From: Sulfurovum sp.
GTDB lineage: Bacteria > Campylobacterota > Campylobacteria > Campylobacterales > Sulfurovaceae
Assembly (NCBI GenBank): GCA_030949725.1
Contig: JAUZSE010000003.1
Span: 1-64,000, forward strand
Length of the DNA: 64,000 nucleotides
Reading direction: 5' to 3'
The notes beneath the pieces were generated by a model. That model had not been told where the DNA came from. It was given only the letters and a program-made list of their open reading frames with translations, and did not search any database. Of the stretch, positions 48,714-57,788 are shown piece by piece. The translations under genes and the position numbers were made by a program. The stretch's first letter is position 1; each line of letters starts with the position of its first letter.

Positions 48714-50013
48714 GGAAAGCCTTTGTGTATAAAATTAGCCATTATTTTAGCACTTTAGAGATAACAAGAGGCTTTTTTATTGCTGTTTTAGGCTCTGCCT
48801 TTATTTACTTCAACCACTGGGGCTTTTCATATCTTTTCCTAAATACATTTTTAGGACTTCTATTTCTCTATTTACTCTTACAGTCGAACACTAAAACTTG
48901 GTTCATTACTGGAGCTTTTACAGGTCTCTTCTGGTTTTGGTGGATTGCACTGAGCCTCATCCATTATGAGATGCTCTGGGCTGTGCCTATAGAATTATTT
49001 ATCATCATGTTTAGTTATGGTGTTCTTTTTGCAGGTATCTCTATGGTTGGGCTATAAACTTACCACACTATTCACTTTTCACTTTTCACTTTTCACTTTA
49101 ATGCTAAAAGCCCTAGGGCTTTTGAGCTTAAGCTATATTCATCCTTTCGGTTTTGACTGGCTAAAACCCGAACTCATTTTTGTTGAAAGCTATCTAGGTA
49201 TAGAGAAATGGCAGTTTGCTATCGTGCTGTTTTCCATTATTATGACGCTTTGGAAAAAACAGTTTTTTTATCTTCTACTGGTTGTTTTTGCATACCAAAC
49301 TACCCCTCTAACAGAAAGTAAAATACCAAAAAAACATCGCCATTATCACAACCCATACTACAGTTCAAGACAAATGGAACGAAACACTGCACCCCAAACA
49401 ATTTAAAGATGTTTTCAAACATATTGATCAAGCCATAAAAGATAAAAAGACACTTATTATCTTTCCTGAATCCGTTTTCCCTATCTTCCTCAACCGCTCC
49501 CAAGAAGTTCTTGACAAGCTAGGTCAAAAAGCCAAACAGATCTCCATCGTTACAGGTGGACTCTACTGGGATGGAAAAACACCCCGAAATTCAACCTATA
49601 TTTTTACAGAAGGCAAAATCACTGTAGCAAACAAAGTCTTACTTGTCCCTTTTGGAGAAAGTAACCCCCTACCCGATTTTTTGAGTGACTGGGTCAATGA
49701 GGTGTTTTATGATGGTGCAGTAGACTACAAGGCAAGCTCGGATGTTGTAGACTATGACATAGATGGTATCACTTACAGAAATGCCATCTGTTTTGAAGCC
49801 ACTTCAGAAAAACTCTATAAAAAAGGAAAAGATGGAATGCACCCACAAAATATGATAATCCTCAGCAACAACGGCTGGTTCACCCCATCCATAGAACCAA
49901 CTTTACAGAAGTTACTTTTACAGTACTACAGTAAAAAGTATGGAACGACTATGTATCATTCTGTGAATATGTCGGAGGCTTATGTGCTAAAAGATGGAGG
50001 AGTTATCAAATAG
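48695..50013 (+). CDS. lnt: Apolipoprotein N-acyltransferase, two frameshifts
   Basis: About 439 residues. Transfers the third acyl chain to lipoproteins. N-terminal membrane helices (FFIAVLGSAFIYF..., WFITGAFTGLFWFWWIAL), then a nitrilase domain with all three catalytic residues: Glu in IIFPESVFPI, Lys in VANKVLLVPFGE, Cys in NAICFEATS. Frame breaks: near 49041 (joins AGIS to WLGYKL) and the A run 49328-49334 (seven; six restore PKNIAIITTHTTV). A GTG at 48725 with GGAAAG upstream is an alternative start that avoids overlap with yajC. A 7-bp repeat lies at 49071-49098. Confidence 0.88.
49071..49098. repeat. 7-bp tandem repeat (TTCACTT)x4 inside lnt
   Basis: Four perfect copies of TTCACTT in the coding region of a membrane helix (TLFTFHFSLFTL). 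A 7-bp unit is not a multiple of three, so loss or gain of one copy would shift the frame. Confidence 0.85.
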
Positions 50014-50046
50014 GAAACTCCATTTACTAAAATCAATTCAAATACC

Positions 50047-52503
50047 CTAAAAGGTCTTTGCTATTTTCTTTTTTAAAGACTGTGGTTGTATCACTTTGAT
50101 ATAAGGTATCCACTTTTTAATAAGCTCTTCCATCTCCATATTTTGTGTAACTTGAAAAGAAAGTATTAAATTTCCATTTTCTTTTTCTTCTTCAATATTT
50201 TGTGAAACTAAATGTTTTTTACTCTTAAAATGTTCAGCCTTACTCACATCTACTTCAAGTATAACCTTGATAAGTTTCTTCTCATACCCCTCAGAATAAA
50301 TAGCCAAAGGTGTTTGCATCTGCGTAATAAACTTATCTATTTCTGCATGATGATAGAAACTATCACTTTGCATAGTAATGGCTTTTATTTTAGAAATACG
50401 AGATATTTTAACTCTAAACTTTTGACCTTCAACTTCGGAGATAAGATAAAAGTTTTCATTCATAAAGAGGATTTTATAGGGCTTTACCTCAAAGAGTCTC
50501 TCTTTCCCTTTTACTTCATACGCCATAGTCAGTTTTCGTTTACGATAAATAGCCTTTTCTAAAGTACTATATATCTCTTTATTATTAAGTTTTTTCTCAA
50601 AAGGTTTACTTTTAAACGCATAAATATTTTTAAATTCGTTTATCTTATTTTCTATCAATTTTTTATCTACACTATCTATCTCTAAACTATCAAAGAGTTC
50701 ATTATATTGAGCGATACTAAAAGCCCTCACCATCAAAGAAAGTGTATCTTTATTCATAAAGTTATCAAAAGCTTCTTTGGTTATCGCCTTATAACATCCC
50801 TTATCTCCCCCTCGAATAAGCTCAAAAGACTGAGGAAATACTTCTTTTATCACATCCAAATCACGCCGTATCGTCTTCACAGACTTCCCCTCCCAAAGCA
50901 TATCATTTTGCAAAGCTTCTATGCAAACCTTTTGCCCATCATTAAAGCGTTTGAGGAGTTCTAGGACTCTTGTGGTTTGGTTTGTCATTTTTTTATTTAT
51001 CTTTTCTAGGATAGTTTTGAGCATTTTGAACCATGTTAGGATATTTTCTTTTGTTGGTTTTTTAACAACACTATTTTTACAACTTGCTCTAAAATCTCCT
51101 GCATGAGCTAAAAAGTTTCTAGTGCAAACTAATTGACTAATCTCATGATTATATTTGTTTAAATTAAACTTTTGAAAAAGAGATACAAATTTGTCATAAG
51201 TAGCTTGATTATTAATTGAATATTCCTCAATAAGTATCTCTATAACTTTAAATATTGTCAATATTGTAAACTTCATTTTATTTTCCAAATTAGAATCTAA
51301 TATTTCAAAAACTGTATCTATTTCATCTTTTATATTTTTATAGTTTTCATTACTACTTTGTAGTATCTCTAATTCTAAAATCTTCTTTTGAATATCCCAA
51401 ATCTCTTTTAGATAACTCTTCGTTAAACCTTTTTTTATCAAAGTATCCAATTTCTTAAAACTACTTTTTGAAGCTTCATACCTATCTGTAGGAGCATCTT
51501 TTTTGACATATCCCAATATTCCTTTATCATGTAGAGTGTCAATGATTAAGCTATCACTAGAAGCTGTAAACATGATTATTTGAATACTTTTATTCAAGCT
51601 TTTGATAAAGTTCAAAATTTGAAGACCACTTATTTTATTTATATTAATATCTTCCTTTTTTAATAATCGTAAATCCAAAAGAATAATATGTGGGTCAAAT
51701 TTTTTGATACTCTCTTCTACACAATTTTTTATAGCATTTAAATCTGAATAGTTAATATCCTCTTCAAGTGTTTCAATCTTTACATTTTCATAATGTTGAG
51801 ATACATAGTTTCTCATTATCTCATTCCAACCATCTACACCTCTATCATCAATAAATAATACTTTACCTTCTACTTCTTGATTTTGTGTTATCTTTTTCTT
51901 TTTTGCTTCGTTCCTATATTTCTCGTTAAGATACTTAAAATACAACATAGAAGAAATTTTAGTTTTATTCTTTTTGATAATATCTTTATCTTCAATCCCA
52001 AGAAAAACTCCCCACCTATCAATAGCCCACTCATTCGCAATACTATGATTAGAAGAGTTTTCAGGAGGTTCAACCTCTATAAGATTTAAAAAGTTATTTT
52101 GATACTCATCTGCTGTAAGTAGCTGTATGTTTTTTTGATTATATTTTTCAAGTGTTGTTTTATTATTTTCTTCCAAAAATATATTTTTAGTAAAAAGTAT
52201 CTTAGCCATCGGTTCAAATCTATTAAGCGTAAAACCATCTAAATCACTCAAAATCACAATAGGCACATATTTAAACTTCTCTTCAAAGCGAAGATGATAC
52301 GCCAACCTCAATCCATAAAGTTCTAAGTAGTTTGAGGATAGGTTATCTTTGATGAAAATGATATTAGGTTTTTTAGTTTGAATTTCTGGCATGATAGTAG
52401 TAGCAATATACTCATCTATATCATTAGAAGCATCAAATTTGATAGACGATTCAAAGCTTTTTAAAATAGGGGTATTATCATGATGTATTAGTAAACAATT
52501 CAT
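50047..52503 (-). CDS. Dual-receiver protein fused in frame to an HTH-WYL regulator (possibly two genes)
   Basis: 818 residues as read. Residues 1-130 resemble a receiver without a normal acidic pocket (MNCLLIHHDNTPI; NIIFIKDNL). About 213-340 is a canonical receiver: VLFIDDRG, IILLDLRLL (phospho-Asp), IIMFTASSD, GYVKKD. Helices follow to about 500. From Met506 (MTNQTTRVLELLKRFNDGQ) there is a DeoR-like HTH, then a WYL domain (RKLTMAYEVKGKERLFEVKPYKILFMNENFYLIS). Met506 follows a seven-A run (50988-50994 on the plus strand). With six As the receiver gene would end in TGA overlapping this ATG, as at other junctions here. The fusion may thus be an indel artefact. Last gene(s) of the ankyrin/receiver operon. 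Confidence 0.8.
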   Translation of the reverse strand: MNCLLIHHDNTPILKSFESSIKFDASNDIDEYIATTIMPEIQTKKPNIIFIKDNLSSNYLELYGLRLAYHLRFEEKFKYVPIVILSDLDGFTLNRFEPMAKILFTKNIFLEENNKTTLEKYNQKNIQLLTADEYQNNFLNLIEVEPPENSSNHSIANEWAIDRWGVFLGIEDKDIIKKNKTKISSMLYFKYLNEKYRNEAKKKKITQNQEVEGKVLFIDDRGVDGWNEIMRNYVSQHYENVKIETLEEDINYSDLNAIKNCVEESIKKFDPHIILLDLRLLKKEDININKISGLQILNFIKSLNKSIQIIMFTASSDSLIIDTLHDKGILGYVKKDAPTDRYEASKSSFKKLDTLIKKGLTKSYLKEIWDIQKKILELEILQSSNENYKNIKDEIDTVFEILDSNLENKMKFTILTIFKVIEILIEEYSINNQATYDKFVSLFQKFNLNKYNHEISQLVCTRNFLAHAGDFRASCKNSVVKKPTKENILTWFKMLKTILEKINKKMTNQTTRVLELLKRFNDGQKVCIEALQNDMLWEGKSVKTIRRDLDVIKEVFPQSFELIRGGDKGCYKAITKEAFDNFMNKDTLSLMVRAFSIAQYNELFDSLEIDSVDKKLIENKINEFKNIYAFKSKPFEKKLNNKEIYSTLEKAIYRKRKLTMAYEVKGKERLFEVKPYKILFMNENFYLISEVEGQKFRVKISRISKIKAITMQSDSFYHHAEIDKFITQMQTPLAIYSEGYEKKLIKVILEVDVSKAEHFKSKKHLVSQNIEEEKENGNLILSFQVTQNMEMEELIKKWIPYIKVIQPQSLKKKIAKTF

Positions 52504-52506
52504 TTT

Positions 52507-52806
52507 TTATCCTCTCTGTCCAAGGCTCTTATAAAAGTTTTCTCTTTTGGCTATCAGGCAATAAAATACAATACTGTTGTCATCAATTATTTTGTATGCT
52601 ATACGATAATTAACCTTATTCTGAGTGAAGTGATAAGAGTAAAAACTCGATAGTTTCCCTTTTAATTTTTCATGTATCAATGGATCTTCTAAAATAATAC
52701 CTAAGTGTGTTGATTTTATCTTCTCAACAACACTTTTGTCAATCTTTTTGAAATCTGATTTAATGTTAGAGTGAAACCCCTCTTTATAAATCATTGAAAA
52801 CTTCAT
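52507..52806 (-). CDS. RelE/ParE-family toxin
   Basis: About 99 residues from ATG 52806 (52794 is possible). FHSNIKSDFKKIDKSVVEKI, then YRIAYKIIDDNSIVFYCLIAKRENFYKSL, is typical of the RelE/ParE superfamily. Its start overlaps the end of the antitoxin gene. It ends 4 bp before the dual-receiver gene, so the module sits inside the operon. Confidence 0.8.
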   Translation of the reverse strand: MKFSMIYKEGFHSNIKSDFKKIDKSVVEKIKSTHLGIILEDPLIHEKLKGKLSSFYSYHFTQNKVNYRIAYKIIDDNSIVFYCLIAKRENFYKSLGQRG

Positions 52807-53002
52807 CTCTAGTAAGTATTTTTGCTCTACCACTTTCTATATCTTCCACTCTTGACAATAATTCTTCTGTTAAAACATCATCTTCATTGTAGTTCAAAAT
52901 CACCTCATCTTTTATGACCTCTATATCATCTTTCAAATTAGATAAGATATATATAAGATGTTCATACGCATTATTACTAACATTTAAAGCTATATTATGC
53001 AT
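52784..53002 (-). CDS. RelB-like antitoxin
   Basis: 72 residues. MHNIALNVSNNAYEHLIYILSN is followed by an acidic middle and a C-terminal VEDIESGRAKILTRDEVFNDL, a tail typical of RelB/StbD-type antitoxins. The gene overlaps the toxin. A perfect 12-bp palindrome (53030-53041) upstream is a likely autoregulatory site, which would give the pair its own promoter inside the larger operon. Confidence 0.72.
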   Translation of the reverse strand: MHNIALNVSNNAYEHLIYILSNLKDDIEVIKDEVILNYNEDDVLTEELLSRVEDIESGRAKILTRDEVFNDL

Positions 53003-53029
53003 TTTAATTCTCCTTTTAAGTCTATTGAA

Positions 53030-53041
53030 TAGTATATACTA
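53030..53041. promoter_or_regulatory. Palindromic operator upstream of the RelBE-like pair
   Basis: TAGTATATACTA, a perfect 12-bp palindrome, 27 bp before the antitoxin start codon. Assigned by symmetry and position only. Confidence 0.45.
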
Positions 53042-53077
53042 ATAGGTGCTGAATGTCAAAGCTAAGAGTATTTGACA

Positions 53078-53424
53078 TTATGAAGAGGCTTTAGTTTGGA
53101 TAAGAGTCTTAAAATTATCAGATAAAATTCTCATCTCGTCAATACTTACCTCATCTGCAAAATCAAGATTCTTATAAAGTGATTGATACTCTTCATCTTT
53201 TAGTATCTTTTTAAATGTAAGTAAATCAAAATCATCTTCAAATTCATCAAAGTTAATTTCTTCATCTTCATCAAAATTTTCAATAAAAATATTTAGTTCT
53301 TCAAGCGTATTCAGTAAAGGGTTTAAATCCCAATTTTTACCATAAGCCAACATAAGAATATTTGAATGCTCCCTCTCATACTCTTTTAAAAAAGTTTCTA
53401 AATTTTCATAAAGTTTTTTTGGAG
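53078..53424 (-). pseudogene. Pseudo-receiver protein, C-terminal part (cut off by ISAzo13 copy 1)
   Basis: C-terminal 115 residues of the gene that starts at 55015. Across the IS junction the frame reads NTLTL-TPKKLYENLETFLKEY, then an acidic segment (IENFDEDEEINFDEFEDDFD) and a helical end. A stand-alone start at 53353 (MLAYGKNWDL) is not native. No known domain; the acidic region recalls linker/effector tails. Together with 54703-55015 it makes about 220 residues. Confidence 0.7.
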
Positions 53425-53427
53425 TAA

Positions 53428-54702
53428 GGACTAAAACATAAATAAAACCAAATTACTAGTACTTTTTAGGAATAGCAACATAATTCCAAAGTGGTAAATG
53501 TATATCAAAGATAATTTTCATATTCTCTTTAAAGCCCTCTGCATATTTTCTTTTTGTATGAAATACCTTATCAAGAATAGAACTAAAAACTTTCAATCCT
53601 GTAGTCGTTTTAGTTTGTGCAATAAGGGTATTTACTAACTCTACACTTGTAAAAATGACTCCTTGTAAAGCTCTTGTGATATGAGGGAATAGGCGATGTT
53701 CTATAGGATTATACTTTGATGTATAAGGAGGATAATGAGCAATACGAATTTCAATTTGTAATTCCTCTGATAACTTCTGTAAATCTTCTTTAAAAATATA
53801 GTGACGAGAGCTATTACTGCCCCCACCATCGCACAGTAGTAGCAGTTTATCATGTCCTTGATATTCAATATATCCATAATTTAACCACCAATTTTTGATA
53901 GATTCACAAGCAAATTCACTGGTATCAGCACTTGTCCCTATGGTAATATAACCAATATTTAGGTTTATATCATACAGCCCATAGGGACAATTTTTCCCTC
54001 TGCGTAAGAAGGAAAATCATGGTCTTTAACTTTAATTATCTCTTGAGTATACAGTTTACCTTCTCGGTATAAATTTCCTAAAAACTCTTTTTTACATCCA
54101 TACTCAAAACAGGATTCCCCTCTTTCTTATATTCTTCTTTTAGTTTTTCAATATTTTTAAATTGCTCATCTCTATTTGCAACATCTACTTTTCCTGAAAG
54201 TGTTTTAAATGCTTGTCGCTTACGAAAATGATGTTTTTTAAGAGTTGTTTCACTATATCCACATCAACTACAAAACCTTTCTCTGACAATCTAGTTTGTA
54301 GCTCTTTCCGTGATAAATTTGTCCACTTTATCGTCTCATCCATCGGTGAACCTGCTGTACTCTCTGCGATAACCTCTAGGAATGCTTCGTCTAAGCCTTC
54401 TCTTGTGAGCAATATAGACTTTCTTCCTCCTCCCTCTTCTCTTTGTCTTTTATTATCTTTATCTAATTCTGTTCTTAACTCTTTTTGTCCTCTTGACACA
54501 CCACTATAGTCACATTCAAAGATTTCGCATATATAGCTTATCCCTCCATGACTTAATTTGGTTGCTTCTATTCCTGCGTAGCGTCTTCTGTCTTTCTCTG
54601 ATAAACTTTTATATAGATTTAGCATTTGCTCTTCTATTTCTTTTGGGTACTTTTTCATAAATAGTATTTTAGCTTATTTTGGGTTTGTTTATCTTGTTGT
54701 CC
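53428..54702 (-). mobile_element. ISAzo13-family element, copy 1
   Basis: 1,275 bp. Ends GGACTAAAACATAAATAAAA... and, on the opposite strand, GGACAACAAGATAAACAAAC..., an imperfect inverted repeat. Flanked by TAA on both sides (53425-53427, 54703-54705), a 3-bp duplication. One transposase on the minus strand. Removing the element with one TAA restores the host gene's frame. A second nearly identical copy is at 56181-57457. Confidence 0.87.
53456..54658 (-). pseudogene. ISAzo13-family transposase, copy 1, frameshifted
   Basis: About 400 residues when reconstructed. Begins MKKYPKEIEEQMLNLYKSLS with the family's YAGIEATKLSHGGISYI and EEGGGRK motifs. Catalytic triad: Asp in VLSMDVKKEFLGN, Asp in LLLLCDGGGSN, Glu in YNPIEHRLF. 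Breaks: (i) HFQEK/KVDVANRDEQ at about 54187, shared by both copies; (ii) a six-T run at about 54088-54093 where seven are needed; (iii) PMG/LYDINL near 53972, shared. Break (i) sits on GAA-AAG-TAG and could be a programmed -1 shift. Confidence 0.82.
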
Positions 54703-55015
54703 TAAGTGTTAAAGTATTCTTAGACAAAGAAGATTGTGAGTGATCACTTGAAAATACAATTAGTTTTTTATCTGAACAAAATTCTTTTAAAACTTTAAAA
54801 AGTTTATCTCGTCTATTTTGATGATAAATAGTTTCATGAATAATGATAGTATCATACTTATCAAATTGATAATTATCTTCTACAAAATTATCCAATATAT
54901 CATTACATTTATCATCATATAAAATCACTTTAATATGAGGATATTTTGTAAAATTTATACCACTCTTTTCAATTCCACCTATTCTGTCTCGCTTATTTTC
55001 AAGTAATAATATCAT
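54703..55015 (-). pseudogene. Pseudo-receiver protein, N-terminal part
   Basis: N-terminal about 104 residues (MILLLENKRDRIGGIE ... SLSKNTLTL) before the IS. The pattern of strands (ILLLENKRD; YDTIIIHETIY; KKLIVFSSD) matches a receiver fold, but the acidic pocket and phospho-Asp are replaced (HET where DxP is expected). So it is a likely pseudo-receiver that binds partners rather than accepting phosphate. ATG 55015 overlaps the ankyrin gene's TGA (ATGA), so both were translationally coupled before the insertion. The apparent end RTTR belongs to the IS. Confidence 0.7.
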
Positions 55016-56177
55016 TTATAAAACCTTAATATATGTGTAAAACTTCTAATCGTATCTTCTATAGGATTACAATGAGGTTTATTATTATCTATTTGAGGAT
55101 AGAGATATTCTATACGATACCTACCATCACTACAAACTGTATCAATACTCCAATCACAAACAGAAAGAAGATTATTATAAATAGATTTAAAGTTACCACC
55201 ATTTTTACTAATAGTATCTTTTAAATCTTCTGAATTTTGAGAAGAATGAGAATCTATATGTATAATTCGAATCTCTATCATATTCACTTTATCTATACTA
55301 ATTTCACTTGCTTCTACAATTACCTCTTTAGTATCATCTTTACTATTTTCATTTATATCTTGAAATATCGTTTCAATCGCTTGTTCAAATCGTTTTGTAT
55401 CTGTAAAAAATTTATCAATAGTAATCTCTTTTAGGGAATTTAAATCAATATTGAGTTCAAAATCCTCTTCTTTTTTAAGTGATTTTCTTATCTCTATAAA
55501 TCGTTTGAGTAAACTTATTTTTTTATCATTTGGCTTGACTACAATCAATTTTTTAACTTTGTCTTGTAACTCAGTTATTAGGTTACTACTTAAGCTACCT
55601 TGTTCAATTTCATTTTTAATAATTTCAGATGACCACCCTTGAATAGTTTCATCTTCTGAAAAAAGTAAATCACTAATTGATTGATGCAAACTGTCAGATA
55701 AACTTTCTAAATCAGCACTTATTTCTTCAAAGCCAATTTCTAAATCTTTTCTAAAAATATCATAATTTAGTTTTTCATCTAATGGATGATTAGTATATCT
55801 TATCTTTTCATCTGAACTAAACTTGTTTAAGATTTTTGATAATTTTTGTAGTTCATGTTTATTTTTTTGCTCTGTTAACCATTCATCTAACTTATTTTTA
55901 TCTATTCCATGATTTGTATCAATTGTCAAAATCTTGTCTTCTAATTGCTTACTTAAACCCTTGTTTTTAAAAACTTCTAAAATATTTTTATTATTTTTAA
56001 TAGAGATATAATCAAATGCACTAAATCCATCGTTGTCTATTTCTTTTAAACTTGCTCCATGCTCAATAAGAAGTTTTATCATCTCAATATTATTTTCCCA
56101 ACTTGCTAACATTAAAGGACTCATACCATTGTTATCTGATATTTTTGTATCTGCTCCATTTTCAAGTAATAATTGAC
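55012..56177 (-). pseudogene. Ankyrin/kinase-like protein, C-terminal part
   Basis: About 387 residues continuing the ankyrin protein after ISAzo13 copy 2. First the last ankyrin repeats (SQLLLENGADTKISDNNGMSPLMLAS, IKLLIEHGAS), then a helical region with LHQSISDLL, and a C-terminal domain resembling a degenerate GHKL/histidine-kinase ATPase: N-box-like FEQAIETIFQDINENS, G1-like IRIIHIDSHSSQ, G2-like GGNFKSIYNNLLSVCDWSIDT, final strand YRIEYLYP. The key Asp-Gly-Gly motifs are missing. The native start is at 58758; MSPLML at 56124 is internal. The TGA stop overlaps the next gene's ATG. Confidence 0.65.
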
Positions 56178-56180
56178 TTA

Positions 56181-57457
56181 GGACTAAAACATAAATAAAA
56201 CCAAATTACTAGTACTTTTTAGGAATAGCAACATAATTCCAAAGTGGTAAATGTATATCAAAGATAATTTTCATATTCTCTTTAAAGCCCTCTGCATATT
56301 TTCTTTTTGTATGAAATACCTTATCAAGAATAGAACTAAAAACTTTCAATCCTGTAGTCGTTTTAGTTTGTGCAATAAGGGTATTTACTAACTCTACACT
56401 TGTGAAAATGACTCCTTGTAAAGCTCTTGTGATATGAGGGAATAGGCGATGTTCTATAGGATTATACTTTGATGTATAAGGAGGATAATGAGCAATACGA
56501 ATTTCAATTTGTAATTCCTCTGATAACTTCTGTAAATCTTCTTTAAAAATATAGTGACGAGAGCTATTACTGCCCCCACCATCGCACAGTAGTAGCAGTT
56601 TATCATGTCCTTGATATTCAATATATCCATAATTTAACCACCAATTTTTGATAGATTCACAAGCAAATTCACTGGTATCAGCACTTGTCCCTATGGTAAT
56701 ATAACCAATATTTAGGTTTATATCATACAGCCCATAGGGACAATTTTTCCCTCTGCGTAAGAAGGAAAATCATGGTCTTTAACTTTAATTATCTCTTGAG
56801 TATACAGTTTACCTTCTCGGTATAAATTTCCTAAAAACTCTTTTTTTTACATCCATACTCAAAACAGGATTCCCCTCTTTCTTATATTCTTCTTTTAGTT
56901 TTTCAATATTTTTAAATTGCTCATCTCTATTTGCAACATCTACTTTTCCTGAAAGTGTTTTAAATGCTTGTCGCTTACGAAAATGATGTTTTTTAAGAGT
57001 TGTTTCACTATATCCACATCAACTACAAAACCTTTCTCTGACAATCTAGTTTGTAGCTCTTTCCGTGATAAATTTGTCCACTTTATCGTCTCATCCATCG
57101 GTGAACCTGCTGTACTCTCTGCGATAACCTCTAGGAATGCTTCGTCTAAGCCTTCTCTTGTGAGCAATATAGACTTTCTTCCTCCTCCCTCTTCTCTTTG
57201 TCTTTTATTATCTTTATCTAATTCTGTTCTTAACTCTTTTTGTCCTCTTGACACACCACTATAGTCACATTCAAAGATTTCGCATATATAGCTTATCCCT
57301 CCATGACTTAATTTGGTTGCTTCTATTCCTGCGTAGCGTCTTCTGTCTTTCTCTGATAAACTTTTATATAGATTTAGCATTTGCTCTTCTATTTCTTTTG
57401 GGTACTTTTTCATAAATAGTATTTTAGCTTATTTTGGGTTTGTTTATCTTGTTGTCC
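56181..57457 (-). mobile_element. ISAzo13-family element, copy 2
   Basis: 1,277 bp, nearly identical to copy 1, inserted in the ankyrin gene. TTA flanks it at 56178-56180 and, beyond two extra end fragments, at 57788-57790. It differs from copy 1 by two extra Ts (eight rather than six) in a run at about 56841-56848, and a few other bases. Removing 56181-57787 plus one TTA joins ENNYPV to SQLLLENGAD in frame. Confidence 0.88.
56209..57413 (-). pseudogene. ISAzo13-family transposase, copy 2, frameshifted
   Basis: Same gene as at 53456-54658, with the same shared breaks near the HFQEK and PMG positions. At the central run this copy has eight As (minus strand), copy 1 six, while the intact frame (GNPVLSMDVKKEFLGN) needs seven. 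Both copies are therefore out of frame in opposite directions. The catalytic motifs are all present in separate frames. Confidence 0.8.
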
Positions 57458-57788
57458 TTATCCCTCCATGACTTAATTTGGTTGCTTCTATTCCTGCGTA
57501 GCGTCTTCTGTCTTTCTCTGATAAACTTTTATATAGATTTAGCATTTGCTCTTCTATTTCTTTTGGGTACTTTTTCATAAATAGTATTTTAGCTTATTTT
57601 GGGTTTGTTTATCTTGTTGTCCTTATCCCTCCATGACTTAATTTGGTTGCTTCTATTCCTGCGTAGCGTCTTCTGTCTTTCTCTGATAAACTTTTATATA
57701 GATTTAGCATTTGCTCTTCTATTTCTTTTGGGTACTTTTTCATAAATAGTATTTTAGCTTATTTTGGGTTTGTTTATCTTGTTGTCCT
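57294..57788. repeat. 165-bp IS end in three tandem copies
   Basis: The right end of ISAzo13 copy 2 (57294-57458) is repeated at 57459-57623 and 57624-57788. Each unit contains the transposase start codon and the terminal repeat ending GTCC. Every GTCC end is followed by TTA, the same triplet that lies at the unit's inner boundary (57293-57295, GCTTATCCC) and that flanks the whole insertion. Confidence 0.92.

Noticed and set aside
57294..57788. CRISPR-like array of regular repeats
   Set aside because: The three 165-bp units are head-to-tail copies of an IS end without spacers. No short repeats with unique spacers were seen anywhere in the window.
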